Source of the DNA: Ascaris suum
Lineage: Eukaryota > Nematoda > Chromadorea > Rhabditida > Ascarididae
Assembly (NCBI GenBank): GCA_013433145.1
Contig: CM024190.1
Span: 7,106,120 to 7,170,119, forward strand
Direction: 5' to 3'
Length of the DNA: 64,000 nucleotides
The translations under genes and the position numbers were made by a program. Shown here piece after piece: positions 48,801 to 60,183 of this stretch (position 1 is the stretch's first letter; every line of letters begins with the position of its first letter). Under the pieces are notes generated by a model, which saw nothing but the letters and a program-made list of their open reading frames with translations, made no database searches and had not been told where the DNA came from.

Positions 48801-51756
48801 GGCACACCAAGCGGAGAGGGTAACATTACAAATAAGCAAAAAGAAGATCTCGAAGAGGCGTTCAATCGTGTAATGGATGCCGAAAGGGAACGCCGTGAAC
48901 GGAAAGATAATATGCATAACGATGCGAACGAGGAGGGCGGACAATGCGGAGATGGCGAGTTGGATCGCGCACACGCTCAAAGGTTAATTTCTTATTTAAA
49001 AGCGATTATCAACTACCGAATTGGGATTTTCTATCTACATTATGACGATGGGGGAATGAATTAGTCGGGAGTTCGAGATCGACGTGTGTGGGCTTGATGA
49101 GTCGTTTTGATGGAAGGGTGCGATGTAGTAGTCAGTTGGAATTCCGGCTAGGTTGTAGGGCATCACCATAAAAGTGATACTCGTACGGTGACTAAGAAAC
49201 GCCATATGCAATACTTTTGCGTGCATGCATGCAATACTTCTTTCGTACACCTCTTGTGATTCGATGATCTGACAAAGATTTACTCTATTCGAATTAACGG
49301 TGACGGCGGCGTTGGATTTGTCGTCCAGAGGTGCTAAAATGTGCTTCCCCAAGCAGTAGGAAATCATATTCTGATGGCGCGTTCCACAATAAATTCTATT
49401 CACAACTTGTACTCCGAATCGATAGTCGATGGAGAGTTCCCTTGAACTCACTGTCTGAAGAGGCTAGAAGTATTATAATAAAGAGATATCTACATTTTCA
49501 CGTCTCTTACCGTCTAGGAAAAGTGACATAACTTTTATTTGAAGTTCCATACAAATAAAGAATTTACCTGTAGCTAATATGCAAATATGTGCATATGCTG
49601 TAGACAAGTTCTCACTAATAATGAACGTGACTATTAATTAGCCGATCCGTTCATTTTGGGCATTTTTGAGTCATTCATTACACGTTCGATCGTGGAGAGT
49701 TCTGAAGTAATCGCGGCGTTAATTCTGCTTTTGATCCCATTTTAACGGTGCTTTAAGTTGTGCTTTCATTAACTTAAGCTTCCTTCTATTTCTAACGAGC
49801 GCATTTTTCAGCATTTCACTTTTATTAGCTATTCGAACTGATTTCCCGTCATATCTTCTAATTGTTTGTATCGTTTCGTTTCCATTTAGCTGAAGCATTC
49901 CTTTTAAGGAGCGACGTACTTGCCTTGGATAGTGAGGAACATCTCTTTAAGAAGTTACTGGTAGCGTGCTGTGACAGTTGCGAACGTAGGGCATCGCTAT
50001 CAGTGGAAGAACGTGATGAAGATTCCGAGGATTCTGACGATGAAACTTCCTTCGAATGCGGCGAGCAAGGCAAAGAGTGCATTCACGATGTACGCTGATT
50101 TTCTGTGTCAAAAGAGCGATTGCAACACAGCAGCTATTGTGGATTTTATATTGCCATTTTAGAACTAAAGTGTACACATCCCACTAATGGCTTCACGTGA
50201 TGCTGACAGTTCAGGCAAAGACCAACCAGGCTTCTGGTTTTAATGTTTGCTTGCTAGGAGATTGAGTAACCCTGAAACACCTTGAATGTTGATCTGTCAG
50301 ACTGCACTGTTCTCCTTATGTCATGATAACATGATAATTGAGTAGCGCTATAAGCTTCTATGATTGCATAACTTGTTATTTGTGAATACGACTGTGAATG
50401 TTTGACCCAGCCTCACATATTTTCATGAATATTCTTAGGTTTTTACAGAATTTTGCCACCTTTAGAAATGAATTTGCGGAAAATTGCTTATTCGTGGTCG
50501 TGATCCAAGCGATACAGAAGAGGTCCGTTCCTCGCATCAAAAGTATTTGGTATTAGAAGCTGCCGGAAAAGTTCTGCAACATGGTGACATTCCATTATTG
50601 CATCATTGAAAACTCACTTATAATTATCTCTGATGTCATCAAATGAGCTCAATACCTTACGATAAGGTTGTTTTTATTTGCACCTCATGTGCCTGCCGAA
50701 ACATTTAGTTTATTTGCAGCTGTTGGCCAATATGTATTTCAATAAAGTGGCGTTGCCAGAAATGGATTACGTGGAAGATTTCGCTGATTTCCTCATTGAT
50801 GCCGAACTTAACGATTTGCCCGTGCTAAAACGTGCCTGCGAACGCTATCTTTGTGGCGAGCTTAATACTGTGCGTTGAATTCGTCAATTTTAGGCCATTG
50901 CCTAAGCTGAACTAATGAGCAAGCGGAAATTACTTATTGCGCCATTCCATTTTTTTTAGTTAACATTTCAATTCTTAGAAGTAAACATTCGAATATTTTA
51001 TATCAGTTTGCCAGAGGCAATAAATCATTTTCAATAACTTTTTACTCGTCTAATCTAAGACTTCAAAAATGCGCTTAGAATATTGAAAGTAAGTAATAAA
51101 TTTTGAGCAGCCAGGTTTTAGATATGATGTGAATTTGAGAAGTTTTCGAATTATCTGGCCGGTGATTTCGGCTATTTCTGAAACTCATTCTAAATCTTTG
51201 TCGCTTTTACATCTCACTCAATAATTTTAATATTTGTTGTTTGCCACATTAGAGTAGGAAAACGCCTCTTTCAAAAGGACAGCATTTTTTTTTTTTTTTT
51301 TGCAGCGGTGAATTCGAGGTGAATTTACATTAAAGTTCATAGGAAGAATGAATAAGATATGATAAGCGATTTTCAGAAGAAAGATCTATTGACATCACTT
51401 CTGCTTGATCTGCTATTTCTGGCGATCGTCTTCAATTTGCCCGTGATGAAGTCGATGACCTTGTCAGAGCTTTCGAATCGTCCAGAAGATCTGGCGAATC
51501 CTGAGGAGTTACTCACACAGGAAGAATACAAGTTTGTTTTTTTTGTTTTTGTTGCAATTCCTATTTGCCAATTTTTCTCGAACAAAAAAAAAAAACTTAG
51601 TGATTCGCTTAGTTAATGATGCCTTTATTTAGATTTCAAGATGTTATCGTAGAACGGCGTGAACAGTCTATCGCAGTGACGAGAGTCCGAAGGACAAGGA
51701 GGAGGACGAAAGGGAAGGGAAAAGAGGCACGAAAAAAAAAACAAAAAAATTCATAA
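45876..51756 (+). CDS. MATH-like protein with BTB/BACK-like C-terminus
   Basis: Exons joined in phase: 45876-46052, 46510-46709, 47091-47134, 47324-47403, 48170-48339, 48791-48982, 49909-50089, a doubtful short exon 50449 to 50493 or 50496, 50720-50869, 51377-51531, 51633-51756; about 500 residues. The first part (FQWSLKMHG, YVAVSLYFNDGPVPSVDLRA, HVIRLSVLIEMSA) resembles a MATH/TRAF-like beta domain interrupted by an acidic insert (GDEEDGDESDSAEG). A charged linker (EEAFNRVMDAERERRERKDN) and a second acidic run (DEDSEDSDDE) follow. The last exons (MYFNKVALPEMDYVEDFADF, LNDLPVLKRACERYL, DLLFLAIVFNLPVMKS) look like the helical end of a BTB fold plus BACK region, then a Lys/Arg-rich tail. The first half of a BTB domain (the usual aHk..L..S..F motif) was not found. 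Many MATH-BTB proteins are Cullin-3 adaptors; that role is only suggested here. Exons at 47091 and 50449 are the weakest. Confidence 0.65.
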
Positions 51757-53357
51757 CTAGTGAAACGCATGTCATAGACACAATGAAAGTGTATTTGAGT
51801 ATCCCACTGAGATCGCTCTTTGAAGCAGTCCTTCGAGGATGTGTTTTTATTGGAAATTACATGAGAATATTTGGGGGATTTTTGTAGCCACATTCATGAA
51901 TCCTTCAACGTCCTCGCTTTTATTTATTTTGAAGGAAATTTTTTGTACGACCTGAATACATTTACTAACTGGAAGCCTAAAAAGAAGCGCATGACATTTT
52001 TAGCGACTCTCCTAGATGGTAAATTACACTAATAGACGATTGTGTTGTAAAAGAAAACTGCTGCATTAAAGCGATCGAAAGTTTCTGGTGAAGAATGATA
52101 ACAAGTTTAGTGTTTATTGACCCCCCCTCCCCTCCTTTTTTTTAAAACGGTGCATAGTAATTGCTAAGTGAAATAAAAGTGGTTGGAGAGTCACAAAAGA
52201 TACCTCAAAAAAAAAAGATTCTATCGTTCTTTCGAATACAGCAAATATCGAACGACCACGACGCTTCGAGGTAGCACGACATTATCGCAATAAATTTTTA
52301 TTTATGGGGAATTTTGACTGCGCTTTATTTGTAGCAAAGTTCCCCCTCTGCAAGGGTAACGCGATTAGCATTTCATCGGTGAACTTCAATTTCCCCCCTT
52401 CCCCCCCCCCCCCCCCGTTGTTGACAATTGGTGTAAATACCTTCATTGCTTCGATTTTTACTGATGAGCAGGGCGGACGTTTTTAAAGCTCATTATGCAT
52501 AACTCATCCTCCCACTTCATTGGCTATGCAAATGATCTTAGTATTAATATTGATGTGAAGCAACAAGATTAGTGGGCGGAAAAAAAGCAACTGGCGAGAT
52601 TTTCACAAGAAAAGTGACACCGTCATCAATTAGCCACCTAAAAGCTCTTTTTCACACCGATTTTAGGTATACTTATACAAAATACGAAGGAAACGATAGG
52701 AAAACCAAAGTTAATAAAATAGTAACGTTGAAAGTAATGAGGAAATTTTATGCAATTATTCAAAATCGAACGCTAAAAAACGATATACGAAAAGAGACAT
52801 TACTCTATAGAATTGAATTTTCTTAATTTTTTGTCGTATCCGATAAGATTTCCTCTATTTCGTTTGATCTATCCATTAATTCTTTTAGCCACTAAAGCAT
52901 AAATAAATTTTAACGCAGGAAATGATGAGAATTAATAGGCCATTGATAACTTAAATGCGTAGAAATCATTTTCAAAAGCGCTCACTAACGCAAAGAACTC
53001 GATGAAATAATAAAGCGATGTATGTTCAGAAATTGATGAATTGAACTGTTAGTCGAACAGAATAATCATCAAGGTTATAATTCTATAAGTGCCGTGTTTG
53101 ATAGTAGTACCTATTCTGATGTGTGCATTGAATGCGGCGGTTGTGCATAGAATTTCAACCACAAGTAAGATACTAGTAATAGATGGTATCGTTGATGCTT
53201 TACACGGTGTACTAAGAGTAAAATTCATTTTGGAGATTCTCGCTGAGACACGAATAATGCATATATGAGAAAAGAAGGAAGGGAATTTTTGAGTTAGGTG
53301 GAGCGAGAATGAGCTTTGATCGATGCAGATAGAGAAAGATGAATTTATTTTATTCAG
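51757..53357. other. Spacer after the MATH-like gene
   Basis: Presumed 3' UTR and intergenic DNA. An AATAAA occurs near 52290. No exon chain was seen. Confidence 0.4.
52401..52416. repeat. C homopolymer, 16 bases
   Basis: C run preceded by a second C6 run two bases away, in the spacer after the MATH-like gene. Confidence 0.9.
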
Positions 53358-53448
53358 GAGCCTCGATCGCCGAATGCGGAATATGAGCGATCGCAATCTC
53401 GTTGAACTGATCGAAGAAGTGCAAAGATTTCGTGAACAGAGATTGCGG
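53358..53448 (+). CDS. Orphan exon, probable first exon of an unidentified gene
   Basis: Bounded by a good acceptor (TTTATTCAG) and a GTACAT donor. With ATG at 53374 it reads MRNMSDRNLVELIEEVQRFR and then EQRLR, a hydrophilic likely coiled-coil or helical start, ending in phase 0. The 16-base gap from acceptor to ATG matches the trans-spliced starts elsewhere in the window. I could not find the next exon with confidence, so neither gene extent nor function is known. It might also be a distant 5' exon of the SBP2-like gene. Confidence 0.4.
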
Positions 53449-54739
53449 GTACATCTGGTGAAGCTATAAAAGCGAACAGCTTTCCCGTCCACAAGACGTT
53501 TTTCGTGGGATGGTATGATAGCCAATCGCAATCGCCCACTTACTTAATGAGTTTATTTTACGACACAAACAGCAATTGAGATGGCATATCGGGCTGCATA
53601 TGAGCATTCGACAAATTACCACCTCTTCGCTATATCGATCTGACTGCATTAGCGCACAATTTGACTGCATCTAGGCGCCATACACTTTGGTCCAATTTTA
53701 TTTCAACGGTATGCAAATGCGCTTTATTTTCTAAGTTAATAACGGCGGTTTTATTTCTGGTCGACGGGAGAGGAAATTGCCGAATAGCGCGCACAGCAAT
53801 ATAAAGAGGACACGATATCTGAGAGTAAGCTTTGAAGCTGTGATATATTACGGTAGATATTGCAAAAGTATAGCATTAATCAGTAGAATCGCTCACGTAA
53901 CTGGGCATCGGATCACGTAATATGGCATCGCTATTCATTGACTGTGATGTTGGGAGGGATAGCATTCACAGACGCGAGCCGAAGCTGTTGCATCAAGGAA
54001 GTGATAGATGGGGATGTGACATTCACTTTGCTAGCGAAGTATCGATCAAAAAAGCAGGATTTGGCAGCTGATCTTAAACATCAAAGAATATTTGATGGGT
54101 GGATTCACTCCTCTCTCCGAGGTGCACATCTGGAGGTGCTTTTGTGCTTTGCTTATCATGAAGAGAGCATTCCTCATTTCGATGAAGCAACACATTCGCT
54201 GATCGTATGTTGCGGTGGTGTGTGCGTTGTGGTTGGATCTCTTCGTTTGGGATATCCCATAGAAGAGGAGAGGAAAAGGTGACCACAATGATCTTGCTTC
54301 TGTATTCGACTCTTGGAACCTCGCAGTTCGGTCGCCTTTTTTTTCTGCTTCCTTTGGGAAAGAAGTAACAAACATCATGTGTCAGTTACGCGGTTCACAG
54401 GGTACGCCGTTCTTTTAATGCACCCCGCTTGATCATAATGAATGATTGCAGACTCCTCGAAACAATCCAGCACCTTAAACCTTCGGACAGGTTCGGTGGA
54501 TCAGAAATGTCGACATTGTTAGTTGTGAAAGCAATTCTATCTTCTAACCTACGATATGGGGAGGGAATTGTGAAAATACATTTCATTGGTTTGTTCCTCA
54601 TAAAAAGCACTTGGCTGCGTTCGGCTCACAAACAAAGCTTTTTCCAACCTTTAGAATACATAACACTTTCGTTGGCAGTTCTTTATGGTGGGTCGTTGCA
54701 CACTAGCGGAGGAATTGAAGGGAGAGCGAGCTATGGAGA

Positions 54740-54750
54740 GGGGGGGGGGG
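54740..54750. repeat. G homopolymer, 11 bases
   Basis: G run in purine-rich surroundings. Confidence 0.85.
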
Positions 54751-55739
54751 TGGGTGATTTTTATCGTTGTTCATTTTTAGCTCGGTAAGTGTACAAATTC
54801 TTGTCGTCATCCTTGTACTAGGCGCATTTAACCGCTTCAATGTCGAATGCTCTTTTCCTCTTTGCTAGTTGCATTCCTCAGAGGTCACTACTATTTATTT
54901 CAAATGTGCAGCCCGATAAATATTAAACGCAGCCCTAGTAAATGACGCACATTTACTATGGTTGTAAACAAACGATAGGATAAGGCTGCTGCTTCTTGAT
55001 TCCTATAATGATAAAATATCTTATTGAGAATTTTCAACGCAATGAAATGACCTCTGAGATGATGGATAAGAAATCGAGAATATGCGTCAATGATGTTTTA
55101 TTTCTTCTTCTTCATTTTTTTTTCCAGAATTATTTTATGAACTCATACAACATTTTATATTGTTTGTTCGTTAATCTCGCAATTATTTGGAGAATTTATG
55201 CTTTCGTATATTTCGGGTTTTTCCTTTCCGTTGGTAGCATTGGTAGAAATGCATTGTTATTTGTACCAATGAATGACTACAACCGTAACGTAAATATATA
55301 GATGATTGCGCCATCATCCTAAAATTGCACCATAAGAGGCCTGATTTGATGACGGTAGACAGTGTCAATATTGTCTGAGCGTAAGTGCTTCGCGGCGCAA
55401 ATGTCGGCGTGGTCGGAATGCAGCTGATCTGTAATAGATGCGTCGATCATTTTCCAGTGATCAATTTTTGAAGTGCTTCTTCATTTGTATGTATCAGTGT
55501 CACTTCAATGAGCTTTGTGACTATGACGGCTGTAATCGATTATTAGAGCTGTTTTCTCGAAATCTTTCGATGCGGACACACTTCGGCGTATTGTCGAGTT
55601 GTGAATAAAGATGTGCCAAAATGAGTTTCGCATGCTTCATTTATTTTCACTGTTGTTTTTGTACTCGTCGGCCAATGAATGCTGAAATGTTTACGTCATA
55701 GATGAGAAGAGCAAAAAGGTGATGAGGAAGGTTGGGGGA

Positions 55740-55751
55740 GGGGGGGGGGGG
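55740..55751. repeat. G homopolymer, 12 bases
   Basis: G run within a longer G/A-only stretch. Confidence 0.9.
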
Positions 55752-58693
55752 AAATAGGATTAGGAGGAAACAGAGAAAGAGGAGAGAGGGAATCCCCATA
55801 CGAGTGTACACATCGCTTTCTTTATCAGTTTGGGTGACGCATTCATTGGCCAAATTTGCACAAATGACCGCCTTATCAGTGCATAGCAATGCGAGTCTCG
55901 ATATTCCCCCCATAGATTCATGTTGCATAAAATGAATTTCCCCTTTATGGAGCGCATGCTAATTTTTTAGCCGTTTTCGATCGGTGAAGTGCATCTTATA
56001 TATGTGCATCACGCTTCGCTTTCTACTATGTGCACTAATCAAGATCCGCTTTGTGTGGATAACGATATGCATACGATTGCTGTAAAAGTAAAATACTTCT
56101 GCGTGCCTCGACGCAAGAAGTGCCCACTTTTTTTTTAGTTTTATTCATCTCTTTGCACATAATGTTCGTAATCTCACTCACTTTTTATTAGAGTGTTTTT
56201 ATCTCTTTTTTTTGTGCGAAATAAAAGTATTATTACACTCGAAAATATGATGTAATATTAGTTGTAATCAGCGGTTCGACTCGTTGAAATCGATGAGTCG
56301 ACATTTCAACGGCGATTCGATGGGGAATGTTGTCTTGCATTGATAATGATATGCTTCATTGAGTATTACGAAATTTTATTGCATAAAGTTTAGTTAATGA
56401 GGCAGCCGTTGATCGCAAAACGAGAAAAACGCAAATGCGTTCATGGCGGCTCATAAAATTCCATCAACTTCACCAATCGGCTAGGCCATTTTGATGTGTT
56501 CGCGATGTTAGGTCGAGAGCAACGGCGATATGTGGCCTCGAGAAAACGAAGAGTGGAAAGCCCTAACTTCAAAAAACTTTAGGGACGTCTCATCATGATT
56601 TCTTTTTTTCCGGATTGCTTCCGGCTCCTGCAAGAGTCCTGGATATATTCCCATATGCCTAGATGCCTCCATAGTTATCGGTCTTGGGTAAATGTTTACC
56701 GCAACTATTCTGTTAGGAATACGATTACGTCTGGATGATTGAGAACCACAAACGGTGTACTAGTGTTGGTGAGCGCTGTGACCGATCTCACCTGCTATCA
56801 AATCACCTGCCTAAGGTGCTCTTTGCTAGGTCTGCTTCTAGTGCTAGAATATTGCGTTTACAATTTTAAAGCTTATATGATGCAATTTCCGCTCCATTGT
56901 CTGGTACCCATCATGTGGTAACGATGAACGTGTTCATACTCATTTGCCCTGATGTGTTACAAGCTATCATAATTCACTAGTGCTTTACCGTTGAAAAACA
57001 AAAAAGCGAGGCGAACTTCCACGAAAAACAACAACTAGGCATTTGTCAACTTCTCATTATGAGGCTTTTACGATTGTTCTCTATTCCTCGCAGGATATGT
57101 GGCGCATTTGGCATGCTTTCCCAGCAAAACTTTGTTAAATGAATAAAACGTGCATATTACCAAAGATTGGGATTTTCTTCCACTTACTTGCCATCACAGT
57201 AGAATATCAGTCGTCTAGTCTAGAAAGCGCATCGACGATTAATGTGAGAGGCAAAGAAAATATGGTAAGCAAAGTAAATAGAGCAGGAAGATATGAGTTA
57301 ATGCCCAGTATCAAATAGGATGTCTGCTGAAGAGAGGAAAGATTCAGTGGGCGTTCGAACAATAGTAGAAAGGAACTCGCTGGTTCTCAATCAAGCTATT
57401 TAAAAACATATATAATGGCATATGACAGACACGAAAAGATACAAATTGCATAAATTCTTCAGTTTCGTAACTGATGTACTAATTTAAGATGGACTTTACT
57501 CACAAGAAAGAAAGAAAATCGCATATGAGCCATAGAAAATTTAGACGTAGTTATGAGGTTTAAGGATGAAAACGGGTATCCGAAAGAGATACTCAGTCCA
57601 ACGAGTCAGCAAAATTTCAAAGAAGCTGGGCACATCCAGAAGAAGTACTTCCGTCGCCTCAATTGAGCTGAAATTTTACCTAGTGCCATGATTTTGCATT
57701 CTATGGTGACCGATCAGAAAAAATCGCATATTTCTAGTGGAACTTTGGACGTTCCCATGATCGGCTACTGCACACTTGAGAATGCATTACGCAAAGTCCT
57801 GGTCACGGTAGCACCGCGTACGCTTACTGAGTATGAGCGCAACTTACTTCGTTGTTCGCAGCGATTGTGCCCGACTTTTCTGCAGTTGTGCCCACGAAGT
57901 CACGCATAGTTTGCAAAAAAAAAAAAAACCAAGGTAAACCTTAACAATGGTCGGATTCACCCTCCACAGGTGAGACTAAGGTGGGATAATTTCCGTTCGA
58001 TTAATCAAAATAGAAAGACATTCAAATGTGCTACCGTTTCGTAACGTTCGACATGGATCGCTGAGGCGAATAATGATGAGCACAAGATTTCATTAGCGAC
58101 GCTGATGTCATTACTTTGTGCAAAAATTTCAAAAGCACTTCGCCAAAGGTTTCCTCGTTGTTGACAAGTTGCCGACTGCTATTCGGCTGTCTAGTCGCAA
58201 ATATCTCTCAATAACGCAGCGATGATGACTTTATTGTCGTTGAGCGAGTGTAACACGCAGTCGTTTGTTTCGTTTTTATTGGTGATGACCTTTTTGTGGT
58301 GGTGCTGCTGTCGAGACGACTGATGTCACTACTGTGCAAGGCTTTCAGTCGACAATTTATTCGCCCATTCTGTAGGGCATTGTGATTTCGGCTTGTGAAG
58401 TACCCCCACCTCTTCCATCTTTGTCTTCCTCCCACCTGCCTCTGCTTGTTGCTGACAAAATTATCCATTCGACTTGTAAATAAAGCGAAAGTTTTATGCA
58501 AGTTATTCCGTTTCCTCTACACTAGCCACACGTCGTTTTGGTTTCTGTCGTTTTCTATGCCCTTCGCATATTCAAGCTAATATGGGTGAGAATGTTTTTG
58601 CATTGATTCGATCTAGAACTCCATATCAGTTTTATTCATCGCCTCCACATAAGACTCACTGTATGGCGGACGGATCGTTGGTAGAAGCCTCAG

Positions 58694-58791
58694 TTGGCAA
58701 GTTGTGTATTTACGAGAGCTCCGCGGAGAGACCCTGTTCCTGAAGTTCTCACCGCAACAGGAGCGGGACTGGGTCTATCTCCTCACAAGGG
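58694..58791 (+). CDS. Orphan internal exon, gene unidentified
   Basis: Open frame between the acceptor GCCTCAG and the donor GTACAG, entering in phase 2 and leaving in phase 1. It reads WQVVYLRELRGETLFLKF then SPQQERDWVYLLTRG, which has the composition of a folded domain. GC content exceeds that of the flanks. No family was recognised. It may belong with the exon at 53358, but no chain of intermediate exons was found. Confidence 0.35.
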
Positions 58792-60146
58792 GTACAGTGA
58801 TTTGAGAGGACAGAAATGCTGTGACAGGAGTAAACGGGCTTTTTCTTTATCTTTCAAGAGTAAAGGACCACCATGCTTGCACCTTCTCGGCTCGGCAGCG
58901 CTAACGGATTTGGTGCATATGTGCAATTTCATGGATTTTCCGAGAGGTTACATGTAAAGGAGTCAATAACATTACCATGTAAAATTATGTCATTGTATTG
59001 TTTTGTTCCTCTTCATCGACTTGGCATTTGCGGAAATTTTTCTATTTTTTTATTTATTACTGCTGAGGAGTATCGAATACTGTTGCAGTGACTTCGTAGC
59101 TAACCTTGTCCTTAATCCTATCCCACAGATAAGTTTCTCGCTTCCTGCCACATGATTCGCCGCTTCTTCCTGGTTTTCCTTCTCGTGTAAAAATCATCCG
59201 GTGAGATATTGACACGAAAAGGCGCGTGAGAGAGCAAAAAACACCACTGTTGAAGGTGCATCTGTGGTGTGAAACGAGCCAATGATGAAGTCATAGCACA
59301 TAGGGAAGTACGGTTGTTCCGAAAAACGGTGGATTCGAGTCTTTATTATCCAGAAATTTATGTGCGTAAACATGCGTGCTTTGTTGACACTAAACTGGCC
59401 ATTGTGTCCTTATGCAGTGACATCTTAATCAGACTCTATTGGATAGAGGTCTAAAGCATTCTTGATGGTTCGTTGTTTTTTAATAATTATAAAAGCTGTG
59501 CTGAAAGTCCGACGCTAATGCCACCTACCATAGTACTGCATAAAAACATAATGGGCGCTTTTGTCCTGATACGTTACGAGGTATAGCGCTTTTCATTTTC
59601 TAGTTCCCGCATGTGATAGCCCGAAATTAGATCCAGGTGGGAGGGAAGGGGAGGGAGGTAGGGAAGAAGAAACACAGCAGGATAAGTCTGAAATCAATCT
59701 TCTGGACTCTCGCGCACTCCACTTTTGAACATGCAATTTAACAAATGACCTGACTGATACACAAAAGTGATCATGGTTTACTTAAATAAAAACCACCGGA
59801 TGGAACTTCACGATTTGGAGCTATTCGAGAAATGCGTTTACCCGGCATGGTTTCAGGCGGATTGCTTGAACAGGTTCCGAGAGCGTTCTGTAAAAGTTTT
59901 ATTTATGGTACCCTTGGAACGAACATTCGCCAACAGTGATAACAGCATTTACCAACAAACTCATGAATTTCGCTATACGAGATGCTCGAACCGTGGGCTT
60001 TTATTTAAGTGCAAGTATAGTTTAAGTGGAAAGGGTGTTGCTTTTTATGTGATACTTGAAGGCCCTTTGTTAACGGCATACGTCTTCCTTTTCATGAGCA
60101 CAATATTTGAAGAGTGCAGTAAATTATGAGCAAGTTCCGTGTTTTG
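58792..60146. other. Spacer before the SBP2-like gene
   Basis: No exon with both good borders and a recognisable product. The 120-codon open frame at 59767-60129 has no visible family similarity. The promoter of the SBP2-like gene, if separate, should lie here. Confidence 0.3.
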
Positions 60147-60153
60147 ATTTCAG
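60147..60153 (+). other. Candidate spliced-leader acceptor for the SBP2-like gene
   Basis: ATTTCAG, followed by 30 bases containing an in-frame TAA, then ATG at 60184. The geometry is the same as for the MATH-like gene, supporting a short trans-spliced leader. Confidence 0.5.
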
Positions 60154-60183
60154 GTCATTTAACCTATCATTGGAACGGCGGAC

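Larger units (their letters stand above)
53449..58693. other. Long stretch with no supported exon
   Basis: Either intron of the gene begun at 53358 or intergenic. Open frames at 53938-54282 (114 aa) and 57688-57909 (73 aa) were examined; neither has clear splice borders or family similarity. G runs lie at 54740-54750 and 55740-55751. Confidence 0.3.

Noticed and set aside
53938..54282. 114-codon open frame on the plus strand
   Set aside because: Partly plausible composition, but no clear acceptor or donor and no domain; the reverse strand is also open here, so coding status is undecided and not called.
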